From positions 3,819,744-3,883,743 of the forward strand of contig NZ_JAGYPJ010000001.1 in the NCBI RefSeq assembly GCF_018343695.1: 64,000 nt of DNA, in the 5' to 3' direction. Below the pieces are notes generated by a model. The model was not told where the DNA came from. It was given only the letters and a program-made list of their open reading frames with translations, and searched no databases. The number at the start of each line of letters is the position of its first letter. Position 1 is the first letter of the stretch. The position numbers were made by a program, and so were the translations under genes. Shown one piece after another: positions 42,611 to 50,300 of this stretch. The DNA comes from Lederbergia citrisecunda (lineage in GTDB: Bacteria > Bacillota > Bacilli > Bacillales > Bacillaceae_C).

Positions 42611-44953
42611 TTGAAATTATTACAATCTAAGCAAAGTATTCTTGTAACAATGGTATTTGCTGCAGTCTTGTCATTTGCCGTAGTTCCCTCAGTCTTATTC
42701 GTTAACATGAAGGTGCATGCTAGTGAAGAACAAACCGTTTTAGTTGAGGAAAACTTTGATCAAATTCCTAATGGAGCTGTACCAGATGGATGGAAAGTGA
42801 TTGAAGGAAATACAAAGGTTCAAAATGGGAAGTTAACATTGACCTCACCCTCCACTTCTGCTCCTGCAAGGGTAGTTGTTCCTCTGAATGTAGAAACTGG
42901 AGATTATGTTTTTGAAGCTGATATGACTTTCCTTTCTGCTGTTGAAGATACGAGGTGGGCTTCTATGATGTACAGGATCCAGTCAAAGGACTATCCTTAT
43001 TATCAATTTGCGATCCGAAGAGGTACGACAGCATTAAACGGTTTGGAGTTTGCGGAAAGAAATTCTAAAAATCAATGGGTTGTTCCAGAAGCAACGTTCT
43101 ATACTGAGAAATTTGAATACAACCAATCATACCGTATCAAAATTATTGCAAGTCATAATCGTGTCCAACAGTTTATAAATAACAAACTCGTAGTAAATAC
43201 AGAGCAAGCTAACAATTGGTCCACTGGGGATATCGGTTTTCAGGCGAGCGGTTCAACTGTACAATTCGATAATGTTAAGGTGACCACTTTTGAAGGAGAA
43301 TTGCCGCCTATCGAAAATTCCGGAGCTTTTCTTCCGAATGAACCAGAAACAAATATTATTAACCCGCCAACATTGATTGCCAGTTCTTTAGAAGCAATTA
43401 ATAAAACAGATGTTTCATCTGTACGATTACAAGTCAAAAAAGGCAACGATGATAGCATGATGGTAAATGAGAAACCGCTAGGAGAGGCTCTATCTTCTAT
43501 TAATAACAAACAGATTCCAATCATCCAAATTGAAGAAAAAGGACTTGAAGAGCAAATCATTAACATTTTGAATGAGAATCAAACGACTGATTTCCAAATC
43601 GTTTCGACCCAACCTTCCATTGTAAAATCTTTTACAACGTTATATCCAACGGCTCGCGGAGGTGTTGTTTACAACAAAAGCTCTTTTAACAAGCATGATA
43701 TAAACAAGCTTATTAAGGACGTCCATGCTAGCAATTCTAAAGTTGCGATTATCCGTCAGAAAGTCCTTTCTGCTGAAATCGTACATACTTTGCATACACG
43801 GATGGTTTCTGTTTGGGGTGTTGGAGCGGAATCAGAAAAAGCCGCCCATGAATTAATTCACTTCGGAGTAGACGGAATTATTACGGATCATCCTGAAGCT
43901 TCTGCTCAAGCGTTTAGTAAATACCCTGAAAACACAATTGTCCAAAGACCGATTATCGCTGCTCATAGGGGAATCCCTTCACTAGCGCCAGAAAATACAA
44001 TGTCTAGTTTCCGCCTGGCGTATGAACTTGGTGCTGATATGATTGAAACTGATGTTAAAGTGACAAAAGACAATAAGTTAGTCATCATGCATGATGATAC
44101 CGTCAACCGGACGACAAATGGTACAGGGAGAGTTGCGGATTTAACCCTTGAAGAAATTAAACAGCTCGATGCAGGGAGCAAATTCAGCGCGGAGTTTACA
44201 GGTGAAAAAATCCCTACATTCAGGGAGTATTTACGAGAATTTAAAGGTAAAGATGTTATTTTACTTGTAGAGTTAAAAGACATTGGAACGGAACAACAGG
44301 TTATCGAAGAAATTGAACAGGAGGATATGATCGATCAAGTTGTCCTTCAAAGTTTTAACTTAGAGAGTATGATTCTAACGAATAAACTTAAACCGGAAAT
44401 TCCTGTCGGTTACTTATTCTCTGCTGCTGTTCCTGGTACTAAAAGCGCAAAAATAAAAAACACCCAAAAAATGTTGGATTACGGAACTAATTACAATGTA
44501 ACACTAAACGCAAGCTATGGAAGCATTTACGATGAATTTACGAAGTACATGCGCCAAAGAGGAATGTTAAATATGCACTGGACATTTAGGGACGAAGAGC
44601 CTTTCGCGGATAAACTAAAACAAGGGTTAATCGGGCCGATTACTGACTATACTCAATGGCTAACGTACTCTCCAATCAAGATTGAAACACCGATTAAGAA
44701 AATTAATCTAAAAATAGGCAAGACAGCAACAGTACAGGCAAAAGCCTTTGTCGATTATAGAATAGATAAAAAAGAGAATATCGCATCGAAATTATTTGTT
44801 ACAGGCGATACTAAAGAAGTGCTAGTAAACGAGAATACCATTGAAGCAATATCCCAGGGTAAAGCACAAGTATTTGTTAAGCATACATTTACAATGCTTG
44901 GGCAGGAATGGAATCTAGCTGCCGAGCCTATTGAGGTAAACGTATCAGAATAA
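42611..44953 (+). CDS. Secreted multi-domain glycerophosphodiester phosphodiesterase
   Basis: 780 residues, TTG start at 42611 after AAGGAGG. Signal peptide (about 1-38, ending VHASEE). A jelly-roll domain like DUF1080/LamG follows (about 45-225, FDQIPNGAVPDGW). Then a region resembling the second half of a GDPD barrel (about 250-440, ending VWGVGAESEKAAHELIHFGVDGIITDHPE), which lacks the catalytic part. Then a complete GDPD domain (about 445-695) with HRG (451), APENT, IETDVK and MHDDT active-site elements. A beta-rich C-terminus (about 700-780) may be an Ig-like domain. Probably releases phosphate from glycerophosphodiesters or teichoic acid outside the cell. Confidence 0.93.
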   Translation: MKLLQSKQSILVTMVFAAVLSFAVVPSVLFVNMKVHASEEQTVLVEENFDQIPNGAVPDGWKVIEGNTKVQNGKLTLTSPSTSAPARVVVPLNVETGDYVFEADMTFLSAVEDTRWASMMYRIQSKDYPYYQFAIRRGTTALNGLEFAERNSKNQWVVPEATFYTEKFEYNQSYRIKIIASHNRVQQFINNKLVVNTEQANNWSTGDIGFQASGSTVQFDNVKVTTFEGELPPIENSGAFLPNEPETNIINPPTLIASSLEAINKTDVSSVRLQVKKGNDDSMMVNEKPLGEALSSINNKQIPIIQIEEKGLEEQIINILNENQTTDFQIVSTQPSIVKSFTTLYPTARGGVVYNKSSFNKHDINKLIKDVHASNSKVAIIRQKVLSAEIVHTLHTRMVSVWGVGAESEKAAHELIHFGVDGIITDHPEASAQAFSKYPENTIVQRPIIAAHRGIPSLAPENTMSSFRLAYELGADMIETDVKVTKDNKLVIMHDDTVNRTTNGTGRVADLTLEEIKQLDAGSKFSAEFTGEKIPTFREYLREFKGKDVILLVELKDIGTEQQVIEEIEQEDMIDQVVLQSFNLESMILTNKLKPEIPVGYLFSAAVPGTKSAKIKNTQKMLDYGTNYNVTLNASYGSIYDEFTKYMRQRGMLNMHWTFRDEEPFADKLKQGLIGPITDYTQWLTYSPIKIETPIKKINLKIGKTATVQAKAFVDYRIDKKENIASKLFVTGDTKEVLVNENTIEAISQGKAQVFVKHTFTMLGQEWNLAAEPIEVNVSE

Positions 44954-44989
44954 TAATGGTTTATTCACTAACGTACAAATATTGTAAAA

Positions 44990-45018
44990 GCAGCGATTAA
45001 GTTCCGCTGCTTTTTTCT
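44990..45018 (+). terminator. Terminator of the phosphodiesterase gene
   Basis: AAAGCAGCG and CCGCTGCTTT pair around an 8-base loop, followed by a T-run. Confidence 0.88.
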
Positions 45019-45355
45019 ATTTTATATTAGACGACCTTTAAATAACATTTAGGATCTTATTACATGTTAATTTAAGATAAAGAAATAGTAGTGGCACAAT
45101 CTTAAAAAGGACTAGAAGATTACGGAAAATAGGCAATAAACATATAGACTTATGATTTTTAAAGCGAAGAGACTCACATGAAATATTGGATAATGAAGGA
45201 TAGCAGTTATATATAGTAGACTGAAAGAATTTTATATAAGAGGTTCTAGGTGAATTAACATTCTGAATATATGGTAAAATAATCCTGAATGAGAGAGATT
45301 GTGAAAAAATGTTCTTAACTAACAGTCATATAATTGATTACGGAGCGAAAGAGAA
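45019..45355. other. Intergenic region before the membrane gene pair
   Basis: AT-rich sequence. A possible extended -10 element (TATGGTAAAAT at about 45271) lies 80 bases upstream of the next gene. No other feature recognised. Confidence 0.3.
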
Positions 45356-46090
45356 GTGTTTGGGATGGGGATAAATTTTGATATCACTTTTAATGTCATA
45401 GCGGTGTTAAGTGGGACTGTAGCATGGGGTGTTATTGCACTTATAGCGTATAGAATATATAAAAAACAAATTGTAAAACCAAAAGTATGGAAGATTCTGA
45501 TTGTACTATTTGTAGGTCTTTTCTCTTTTTCATTTAATTGGAATTTGTTTAATACGTTGGTGAAGTTCCCAATTTTACCTCTCGGTGTATGGATTCTATA
45601 TCTTTTTTTAAGAGGAAAGAAAGAAGTGTGGCAGACTTATCGGGCTTATGCCTGGCTAGGTTTTTGGGCGAATTTTATTTTCTTAGTATCTACTTTAATT
45701 GAAATTCCAGTCGATCATGTAATATACCCAAAAGACAAACTTTCAACCTATATCGCAAATGTTGAGAACGTATACATTGTCCCCACTCATCTATCAGCGA
45801 AGAAAGGTTCACTTAATAAAGATAGACTGTTACAACATGTGCATTCAATGCAACAAGAAACGATTTATAGTGAAAAGTGGTACCTAGATACATATATGAA
45901 TAGAGAATCTAATCATGTAAATGAACGGTTTCCATATCAACTTATTGGAACCTTACCCAAATGGGGAAGTAACCTACCTACAATTATTTATATTGAGGAA
46001 GACGGCAAAGGAATTTTATTATCATCACCGAATAAGCAACTTTATTTTCGCTCCGATGATTCTCTGATAGAGGGGGGCGATAAAAAGTGA
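45356..46090 (+). CDS. Membrane protein of unknown function
   Basis: 244 residues. Four hydrophobic helices in the first half (about 10-32, 42-60, 65-85, 98-118), then an extracytoplasmic soluble domain (about 120-244) with TYIANVENVYIVPTHLSAKK. No family recognised. It starts with GTG at 45356 (GGAG 10 bases upstream), and an ATG nine bases later is an alternative. The end overlaps the next gene by four bases. The pair looks like a small envelope module. Confidence 0.7.
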   Translation: MFGMGINFDITFNVIAVLSGTVAWGVIALIAYRIYKKQIVKPKVWKILIVLFVGLFSFSFNWNLFNTLVKFPILPLGVWILYLFLRGKKEVWQTYRAYAWLGFWANFIFLVSTLIEIPVDHVIYPKDKLSTYIANVENVYIVPTHLSAKKGSLNKDRLLQHVHSMQQETIYSEKWYLDTYMNRESNHVNERFPYQLIGTLPKWGSNLPTIIYIEEDGKGILLSSPNKQLYFRSDDSLIEGGDKK

Positions 46091-46842
46091 TGAAGAAAAA
46101 GTTATGGATTTTTGTAGGGATAATATTTACTATGTCATCAGCAATTACATATTGGTTTTATCTTTCGAAGCCTGCTCCTTTTCCAAAAAAAGAACAATTA
46201 GTTGAAGAGATTAATAGTATCTTTCCCGAAGCAGCTGCCACTGTCATTCAAGATACTATTCCCGTGGATGAGCACCATGTATTAGTGCCTTTTATTTCTA
46301 AAGAAGATCATTATGGCCTTAGCTATTGGGTGTGGCATAAACATGTATGGAAAGTTGCGTTTATTGATACAAATGGGGAGCCAAGATTATGGAAGGTTGA
46401 TAGGAATAATCCTTCGTCGTATCGTATCGTGTGGAATATTCACCCGGAGGATCATATTAGTTCTATTCATTTTTATTTATTGAAAGATAGAGGGTATCTT
46501 ATTACTGAAGGGAAGGAATATTACTACCCAAAGGTACAAATGAAGGAGAGTGTCTCCCTCCAAGAAAAAAATTATGGAGCGATGCAACTGCCAGAAAATT
46601 GGGTAACATTCATGAATACATTTATAAAAGTAGAGTCAGCAAAACAGCCTAATCTGTTTTTTAACGATATTTTCACTGAACAATACGTAAGTTTTGGTTG
46701 GATTTCATATGATCAAACAAATAAAGAAGCTTTTCCAGAACGGTCATTTAATGGAGGTGGCGCATATTCAAATGAAAATGTGGATTTGGAGTTTCTGATG
46801 ATATTGGATAAGGAAGAACTAGAGTTTCCGGCATTACATTAG
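46087..46842 (+). CDS. Membrane-anchored extracytoplasmic protein of unknown function
   Basis: 251 residues. One N-terminal membrane helix (about 6-26), then an outer domain rich in tryptophan, tyrosine and histidine (GLSYWVWHKHVWKVAFIDTNGEPRLWKV). No catalytic motif recognised. The ATGATGA overlap with the preceding gene and the GGGGGCG site show translational coupling. Confidence 0.7.
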   Translation: MMKKKLWIFVGIIFTMSSAITYWFYLSKPAPFPKKEQLVEEINSIFPEAAATVIQDTIPVDEHHVLVPFISKEDHYGLSYWVWHKHVWKVAFIDTNGEPRLWKVDRNNPSSYRIVWNIHPEDHISSIHFYLLKDRGYLITEGKEYYYPKVQMKESVSLQEKNYGAMQLPENWVTFMNTFIKVESAKQPNLFFNDIFTEQYVSFGWISYDQTNKEAFPERSFNGGGAYSNENVDLEFLMILDKEELEFPALH

Positions 46843-46940
46843 CTCAGGAGACAATCCATATAAGGGTTGGAGGATAATTGAAGAAAGAGAAAACCAAAGA
46901 AGAAAAACTTAGATCTTTTCATATATTCGGGGAGGCTCTA

Positions 46941-47414
46941 ATGGAGATAATTATAGAAAAAGCAGAATATGACGAGGTAGAGGCATTGGTGAAAATTTAC
47001 CGTGATGCATACTCAGAAAATGAAAAATTCGGTCTTCCTGCAAGTGCATCTAGGGTTACAGTTAAAGAAGTTCAAGACTGGATAAACAACACAATTTTAC
47101 TCACAGCTAAAGAAAAAGGTACAAACAAAATCGTAGCTACTGTAAGATTCAAATATAGTGAAGAGTGGCAGTGCTATGTACTAAGTAGATTAGCTGTTAA
47201 TTCATCAAATAAGGGGATTGGCATTGCTACAAAATTAATGGAGTATGGGGAACATAGACTTTTAGAAATGGATGAAAGAGTAGTAAGATTAACGGTAGCT
47301 CAAACTCATCCATATTTACCTAAAATGTATGGAAAAAAAGGATATAGAATTGTAGGTGAACGTTTACTTAATAATCTACCGTATGATGAATTTATTATGG
47401 AAAAATTGTTATAA
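46941..47414 (+). CDS. GNAT family N-acetyltransferase
   Basis: 157 residues from the ATG at 46941, preceded by GGGGAGG. A longer form from a TTG at 46878 with GGAGG would add a 21-residue lysine-rich extension, and both are possible. Acetyl-CoA loop is LSRLAVNSSNKGIGIATKLMEYGE (residues about 85-108), followed by RLTVAQTHPYLPKMYGKKGYRIVGE. The family acetylates amines of small molecules or proteins. Substrate unknown. Confidence 0.88.
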   Translation: MEIIIEKAEYDEVEALVKIYRDAYSENEKFGLPASASRVTVKEVQDWINNTILLTAKEKGTNKIVATVRFKYSEEWQCYVLSRLAVNSSNKGIGIATKLMEYGEHRLLEMDERVVRLTVAQTHPYLPKMYGKKGYRIVGERLLNNLPYDEFIMEKLL

Positions 47415-47590
47415 CTTTTTCAACAGTTTTGAAATCAGGATATGATTGTAAGGTTCTACTTAAATTAGAAGACTTGAAGAACTGGCTACTATACTCGATA
47501 AATTTGTTCTATTGTGTTAACAAAATGGGGTTAGTGCAATAAACAGGCACACTAGATAGTTGTTGGTTTGAAATAAAGTCATAATGTTTT

Positions 47591-47624
47591 ACCCCTTCGG
47601 TAATGATTTGCCAAAGGGGTGTTT
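47591..47624. terminator. Bidirectional terminator
   Basis: ACCCCTT and AAGGGGT pair with inner GG/CC between the convergent GNAT and VOC genes. T-rich flanks occur on both sides. Confidence 0.7.
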
Positions 47625-47650
47625 CATGTTCCTAAATATTGTAACTATAT

Positions 47651-48001
47651 TTACTCAGGATTACTCTCATTAGAAAAATCAAGGATTCTCAGTAAGTTCC
47701 CGGAATTATCTTGAAAAATGGCATAACGACCAGGGGGAATATCAACAGGTTCTTTAATGAATTTTAGTGTTTCTTTATTATCTTCAAAGTATTTATCCAC
47801 ATTATCTACTAAAAAGACAGCACCAGGAGTTAACCCTATTTCATCGTTTTCAATCATTAATTGAACTTCAGAACCAGGTAATTTTAATGCAACGGTATGA
47901 TCACCCTCACGCCAAGCTTCTTCAAATCCAAGAACATCACGGTAAAAAGCAAGAGATTCTTTTAAGTCCTTTACTGGATAATCCATAAAAAGTAATTTCA
48001 T
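47651..48001 (-). CDS. VOC superfamily protein
   Basis: 116 residues from the ATG at 48001 (GGAGGGA upstream). The pattern MKLLFMDYPVKDLKESLAFYRDVLGFEEAW is typical of the glyoxalase/bleomycin-resistance fold. GRYAIFQDNSGNLLRIL closes the second module. It may bind a drug or act as a lyase or dioxygenase; no ligands beyond the fold are diagnostic. It lies divergent from a TetR gene with a shared control region of three iterons, so TetR probably regulates it. Confidence 0.88.
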   Translation of the reverse strand: MKLLFMDYPVKDLKESLAFYRDVLGFEEAWREGDHTVALKLPGSEVQLMIENDEIGLTPGAVFLVDNVDKYFEDNKETLKFIKEPVDIPPGRYAIFQDNSGNLLRILDFSNESNPE

Positions 48002-48030
48002 TGAGTTCCCTCCATACAGTATCATTTGTG

Positions 48031-48090
48031 CATAATTAAATTACGTATAACATAATTCAATTACGTAAAGCATAATCCGTTTACGTGAGA
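48031..48090. promoter_or_regulatory. Three 20-bp iterons between VOC and TetR genes
   Basis: Three direct repeats with exact 20-base period begin at 48031, 48051 and 48071. Each starts CATAAT and ends with a TTACGTA or TTACGTG core. The cores of the first two are palindromic (TTACGTAA-like). They fill most of the divergent promoter region and are the likely TetR operator. Confidence 0.75.
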
Positions 48091-48114
48091 TAGTCAATAT
48101 GGTAATATGATGTT

Positions 48115-48621
48115 ATGAAAGAATGGATACCAATACCAGGATCAAATAAGGAAAAGATTATTAAAGCAGCGATAGAAGAATTTAGCTTGAAGGGCTACCA
48201 AGAGGTTAATATTGCTGAGTTAGCAAATAAAGCGGATATGACAACCGGAGCTATTTACCACCATTTTGGTTCTAAAGCAAAATTGTATGAAATTATTAGA
48301 ATGGATATGGAACAAAGAATGGTCGATAGAATGGAGGGAGCAGCGTCATTATTTGACCAAGAAGGTAAAGCTCTGGAGGCTGCACTGATAACCGGTTTAA
48401 ATTTTTCGGTAAAGATGAACCTTTGTAAATTGTTAAGTGAGGAAAAGCCTTATAGTAATGTAGACAAAATAGAAGAATTTATAACTAATATGCTTAAAAG
48501 TGAAAATCTTCCATTAGAAATTATTTTGATTTCTTCATGGCGTTCAATTTTGAATGCTATTTCTAAAGACCAAATTACACATGAACAAGGAAGAGATTTA
48601 GTAAAGTGGCTATTTAAATAA
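48115..48621 (+). CDS. TetR family transcriptional regulator
   Basis: 168 residues. The helix-turn-helix covers about residues 10-57 (IIKAAIEEFSLKGYQEVNIAELANKADMTTGAIYHHFGSKAKLYEII). The C-terminal ligand domain is short. No strong ribosome binding site is visible before the ATG. It is divergent from the VOC gene, with three 20-bp iterons between, and probably represses both. Confidence 0.9.
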   Translation: MKEWIPIPGSNKEKIIKAAIEEFSLKGYQEVNIAELANKADMTTGAIYHHFGSKAKLYEIIRMDMEQRMVDRMEGAASLFDQEGKALEAALITGLNFSVKMNLCKLLSEEKPYSNVDKIEEFITNMLKSENLPLEIILISSWRSILNAISKDQITHEQGRDLVKWLFK

Positions 48622-48736
48622 TATGTACCAAGTTTTTGTACTAATAAATACAATAAACGAGGATTTTTAAAATTATTTCTAAAAGTATATTTTTTGAGTG
48701 CGATTATAATTTCTTGAAAATTATCGGGGGATTAGT

Positions 48737-49060
48737 ATGTTCGTAAAAATATATCAGTACCACATAAAAAAAGAAAAAGAAGTTGAGTATTTGAGCATTC
48801 AAGAAAAAGCTGGAGAAATTTATAAGGAGTATTTAGATTTTCATACCATTTATTTAAAAAGCAAAGATAGTGATACAAAGTGGTTAGAGATTACTTTTTA
48901 TAGAGATGAAGATGACTATAAAAAAAGTATTGAAATTATTAATAAACAGCTGGAAATTCAAGAGTTATTTAAGTCTTTTCAATCTGTTTTGGTATCTGAA
49001 AAAAATGAGATTACGGAAGAAGATTTTCTGAAAATAAAAGAAAAATATGCTTTTAAATAA
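48737..49060 (+). CDS. Small protein with possible dimeric alpha-beta barrel fold
   Basis: 107 residues, KIYQYHIKKEKEVEYLSIQEKAGEIYKEY followed by TKWLEITFYRDEDDYKKSIEIINKQ. The beta-alpha-beta-type spacing with an early YQYHIK strand resembles antibiotic-biosynthesis-monooxygenase folds, but no catalytic residue stands out. GGGGGA lies 7 bases before the ATG. It follows the TetR gene in the same direction and could be cotranscribed. Confidence 0.65.
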   Translation: MFVKIYQYHIKKEKEVEYLSIQEKAGEIYKEYLDFHTIYLKSKDSDTKWLEITFYRDEDDYKKSIEIINKQLEIQELFKSFQSVLVSEKNEITEEDFLKIKEKYAFK

Positions 49061-49260
49061 TGATCTTTCTATATCTATAGGGTGTGTTTGTAGAGAAAAA
49101 CGGGTAAAATAATCAAACTTTTTTATAAAAATCTCCTAGCTAGAAAGATTAACTTTATTTTGATCAATCTTTGTTCAAAATGGCGTTTTTTTGTTTGCTG
49201 ATAAATCAGGGTTTGTAACTCCATTTTAATTAATCCTAATAAAAGTACTACAAAAAATTG
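49061..49260. other. Intergenic stretch with a weak stem-loop
   Basis: TTTTGATCAATCTTTG-TTCAAAA followed by TTTTTTT at about 49155-49192 may act as a terminator. The same TTGATCAATCTTT word is found in stem-loops at 36150 and 60853. No gene recognised. Confidence 0.4.
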
Positions 49261-49505
49261 TCCTCCTGTTAAAGTGTCGGTACCTACTGTTAACAAGTTG
49301 GTATCTTATCAGCCGGAAGAATGGGAGAAACACTATGATTATGTAATGGTTCGAAATGAATCGGGAAGCGTACTGAGGGTACGTCCTTCTTGGTTCTTTT
49401 TTGTTAATCAAACGTTTGATTAGTTTATCCAATATCCCCCTCAATCCCTTGCCCAATAAGGGTTTCAATTGTTTTCCCCACCACATAAATCCGCAGGATT
49501 CCCAA
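49261..49505 (+). repeat. Dispersed repeat family, copy 5
   Basis: Most complete copy. Two tandem CTGTTAA-x-AGT-x-GGTA units open it. Then AGCCGGAAGAATGGGAGAAA, ATGGTTCGAAATGAATCGGG, and the terminator-like stem AATCGGGAAGCGTAC/GTACGTCCTTCTTGGTT followed by CTTTTTT (49358-49402). Then the palindrome TAATCAAACGTTTGATTA at 49405-49422, CCCAATAAGGGTTTC, and the closing AAATCC-GCA-GGATT hairpin. It lies between an AT-rich gene and the GC-rich TetR/glycosyltransferase island. Confidence 0.82.
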
Positions 49506-49629
49506 TCATTATTATTAAATAACAGATGGAATCAGTACCAAATCCTTGACCGATATCTTGTGGCATATGGAACAACAGGAGGTGACAAGGGTACGTTTCC
49601 ATTGTCGTTTTTTTTGTGCAGAAAATGGA

Positions 49630-49673
49630 TTGACTCGGTAAAAATTTGATGTTAGCATGATTAACATCAAATT
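49630..49673. promoter_or_regulatory. Promoter and operator of the TetR-glycosyltransferase operon
   Basis: TTGACT (49630) and TAGCAT (49653) form a possible promoter with 17-base spacing. A perfect 12-bp inverted repeat AATTTGATGTTA (49643-49654) with its complement (49662-49673), spaced by 7 bases, covers the -10 region. This is a classic position for TetR autorepression. Confidence 0.7.
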
Positions 49674-49691
49674 AAACAGGGGAAAAGAATT

Positions 49692-50300
49692 ATGCCATTG
49701 GACAAACAAACGAAGTCTACACGAACCTACCAAATGAAGGCCCGAGCGCATGCTGCAGAGATGACTGGGGAGCGTATCTTAGACGCTGCAGTGGAGATCT
49801 TTTATGAGCGACCAATTGAGACCATTCCACTTGACGAAGTTGCGAGTCGTGCTGGTGTCACGGTACAGACGGTGATACGACGTTTCGGCGGCAAAGAGGG
49901 TTTGTTTATTGCAGCTGTGGAACGTGAAGCCAAGCGAATTACGAGCCAGCGCGACCAAGCAGGTGAGGGGAATGTAGAGGAGGCTTTGCGTATCCTGATC
50001 GATCACTATGAGGAAGTCGGGGATGGGATATTGCGAATGCTTGCCGAAGAGGATAGAATCCCTGCTTTGCGCGAAATCATTAAGGGAGGTCGTATTTATC
50101 ACTATCAATGGTGCGAGCGGGTATTTGCTCCTGCACTAACTGGGATGGATGAGAGGGAACGAAAGCGTCGTCATTCCCAATTGATCGCTCTAACAGATAT
50201 CTATGTCTGGAAACTACTTCGCCGTGATCGTGGCTTAAGTCGAAACGAAACAGAGCTCGCATTAAATGAACTACTCCAACCCCTGATTGGAGGAATGTAA
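49692..50300 (+). CDS. TetR family transcriptional regulator
   Basis: 202 residues. Helix-turn-helix at about 24-72 (ERILDAAVEIFYERPIETIPLDEVASRAGVTVQTVIRRFGGKEGL). The longer C-terminal part (with DIYVWKLLRRDRGLS) resembles actinobacterial regulators. GGGG-AAAAG precedes the ATG, and the inverted repeat at 49643 is its likely operator. Coding sequence is GC-richer than all neighbours. Only one base (ATGTAAATGG) separates it from the glycosyltransferase start. Confidence 0.92.
   Translation: MPLDKQTKSTRTYQMKARAHAAEMTGERILDAAVEIFYERPIETIPLDEVASRAGVTVQTVIRRFGGKEGLFIAAVEREAKRITSQRDQAGEGNVEEALRILIDHYEEVGDGILRMLAEEDRIPALREIIKGGRIYHYQWCERVFAPALTGMDERERKRRHSQLIALTDIYVWKLLRRDRGLSRNETELALNELLQPLIGGM

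Noticed and set aside
27981-49505. CRISPR array or transposon reading of the dispersed repeats
   Set aside because: Copies are kilobases apart, there are no regular spacers, no transposase gene and no clear terminal inverted repeats or target duplications.
49401-49751. Frames on both strands across repeat copy 5 and the TetR promoter
   Set aside because: They cross the repeat and the operator and have no ribosome binding site.
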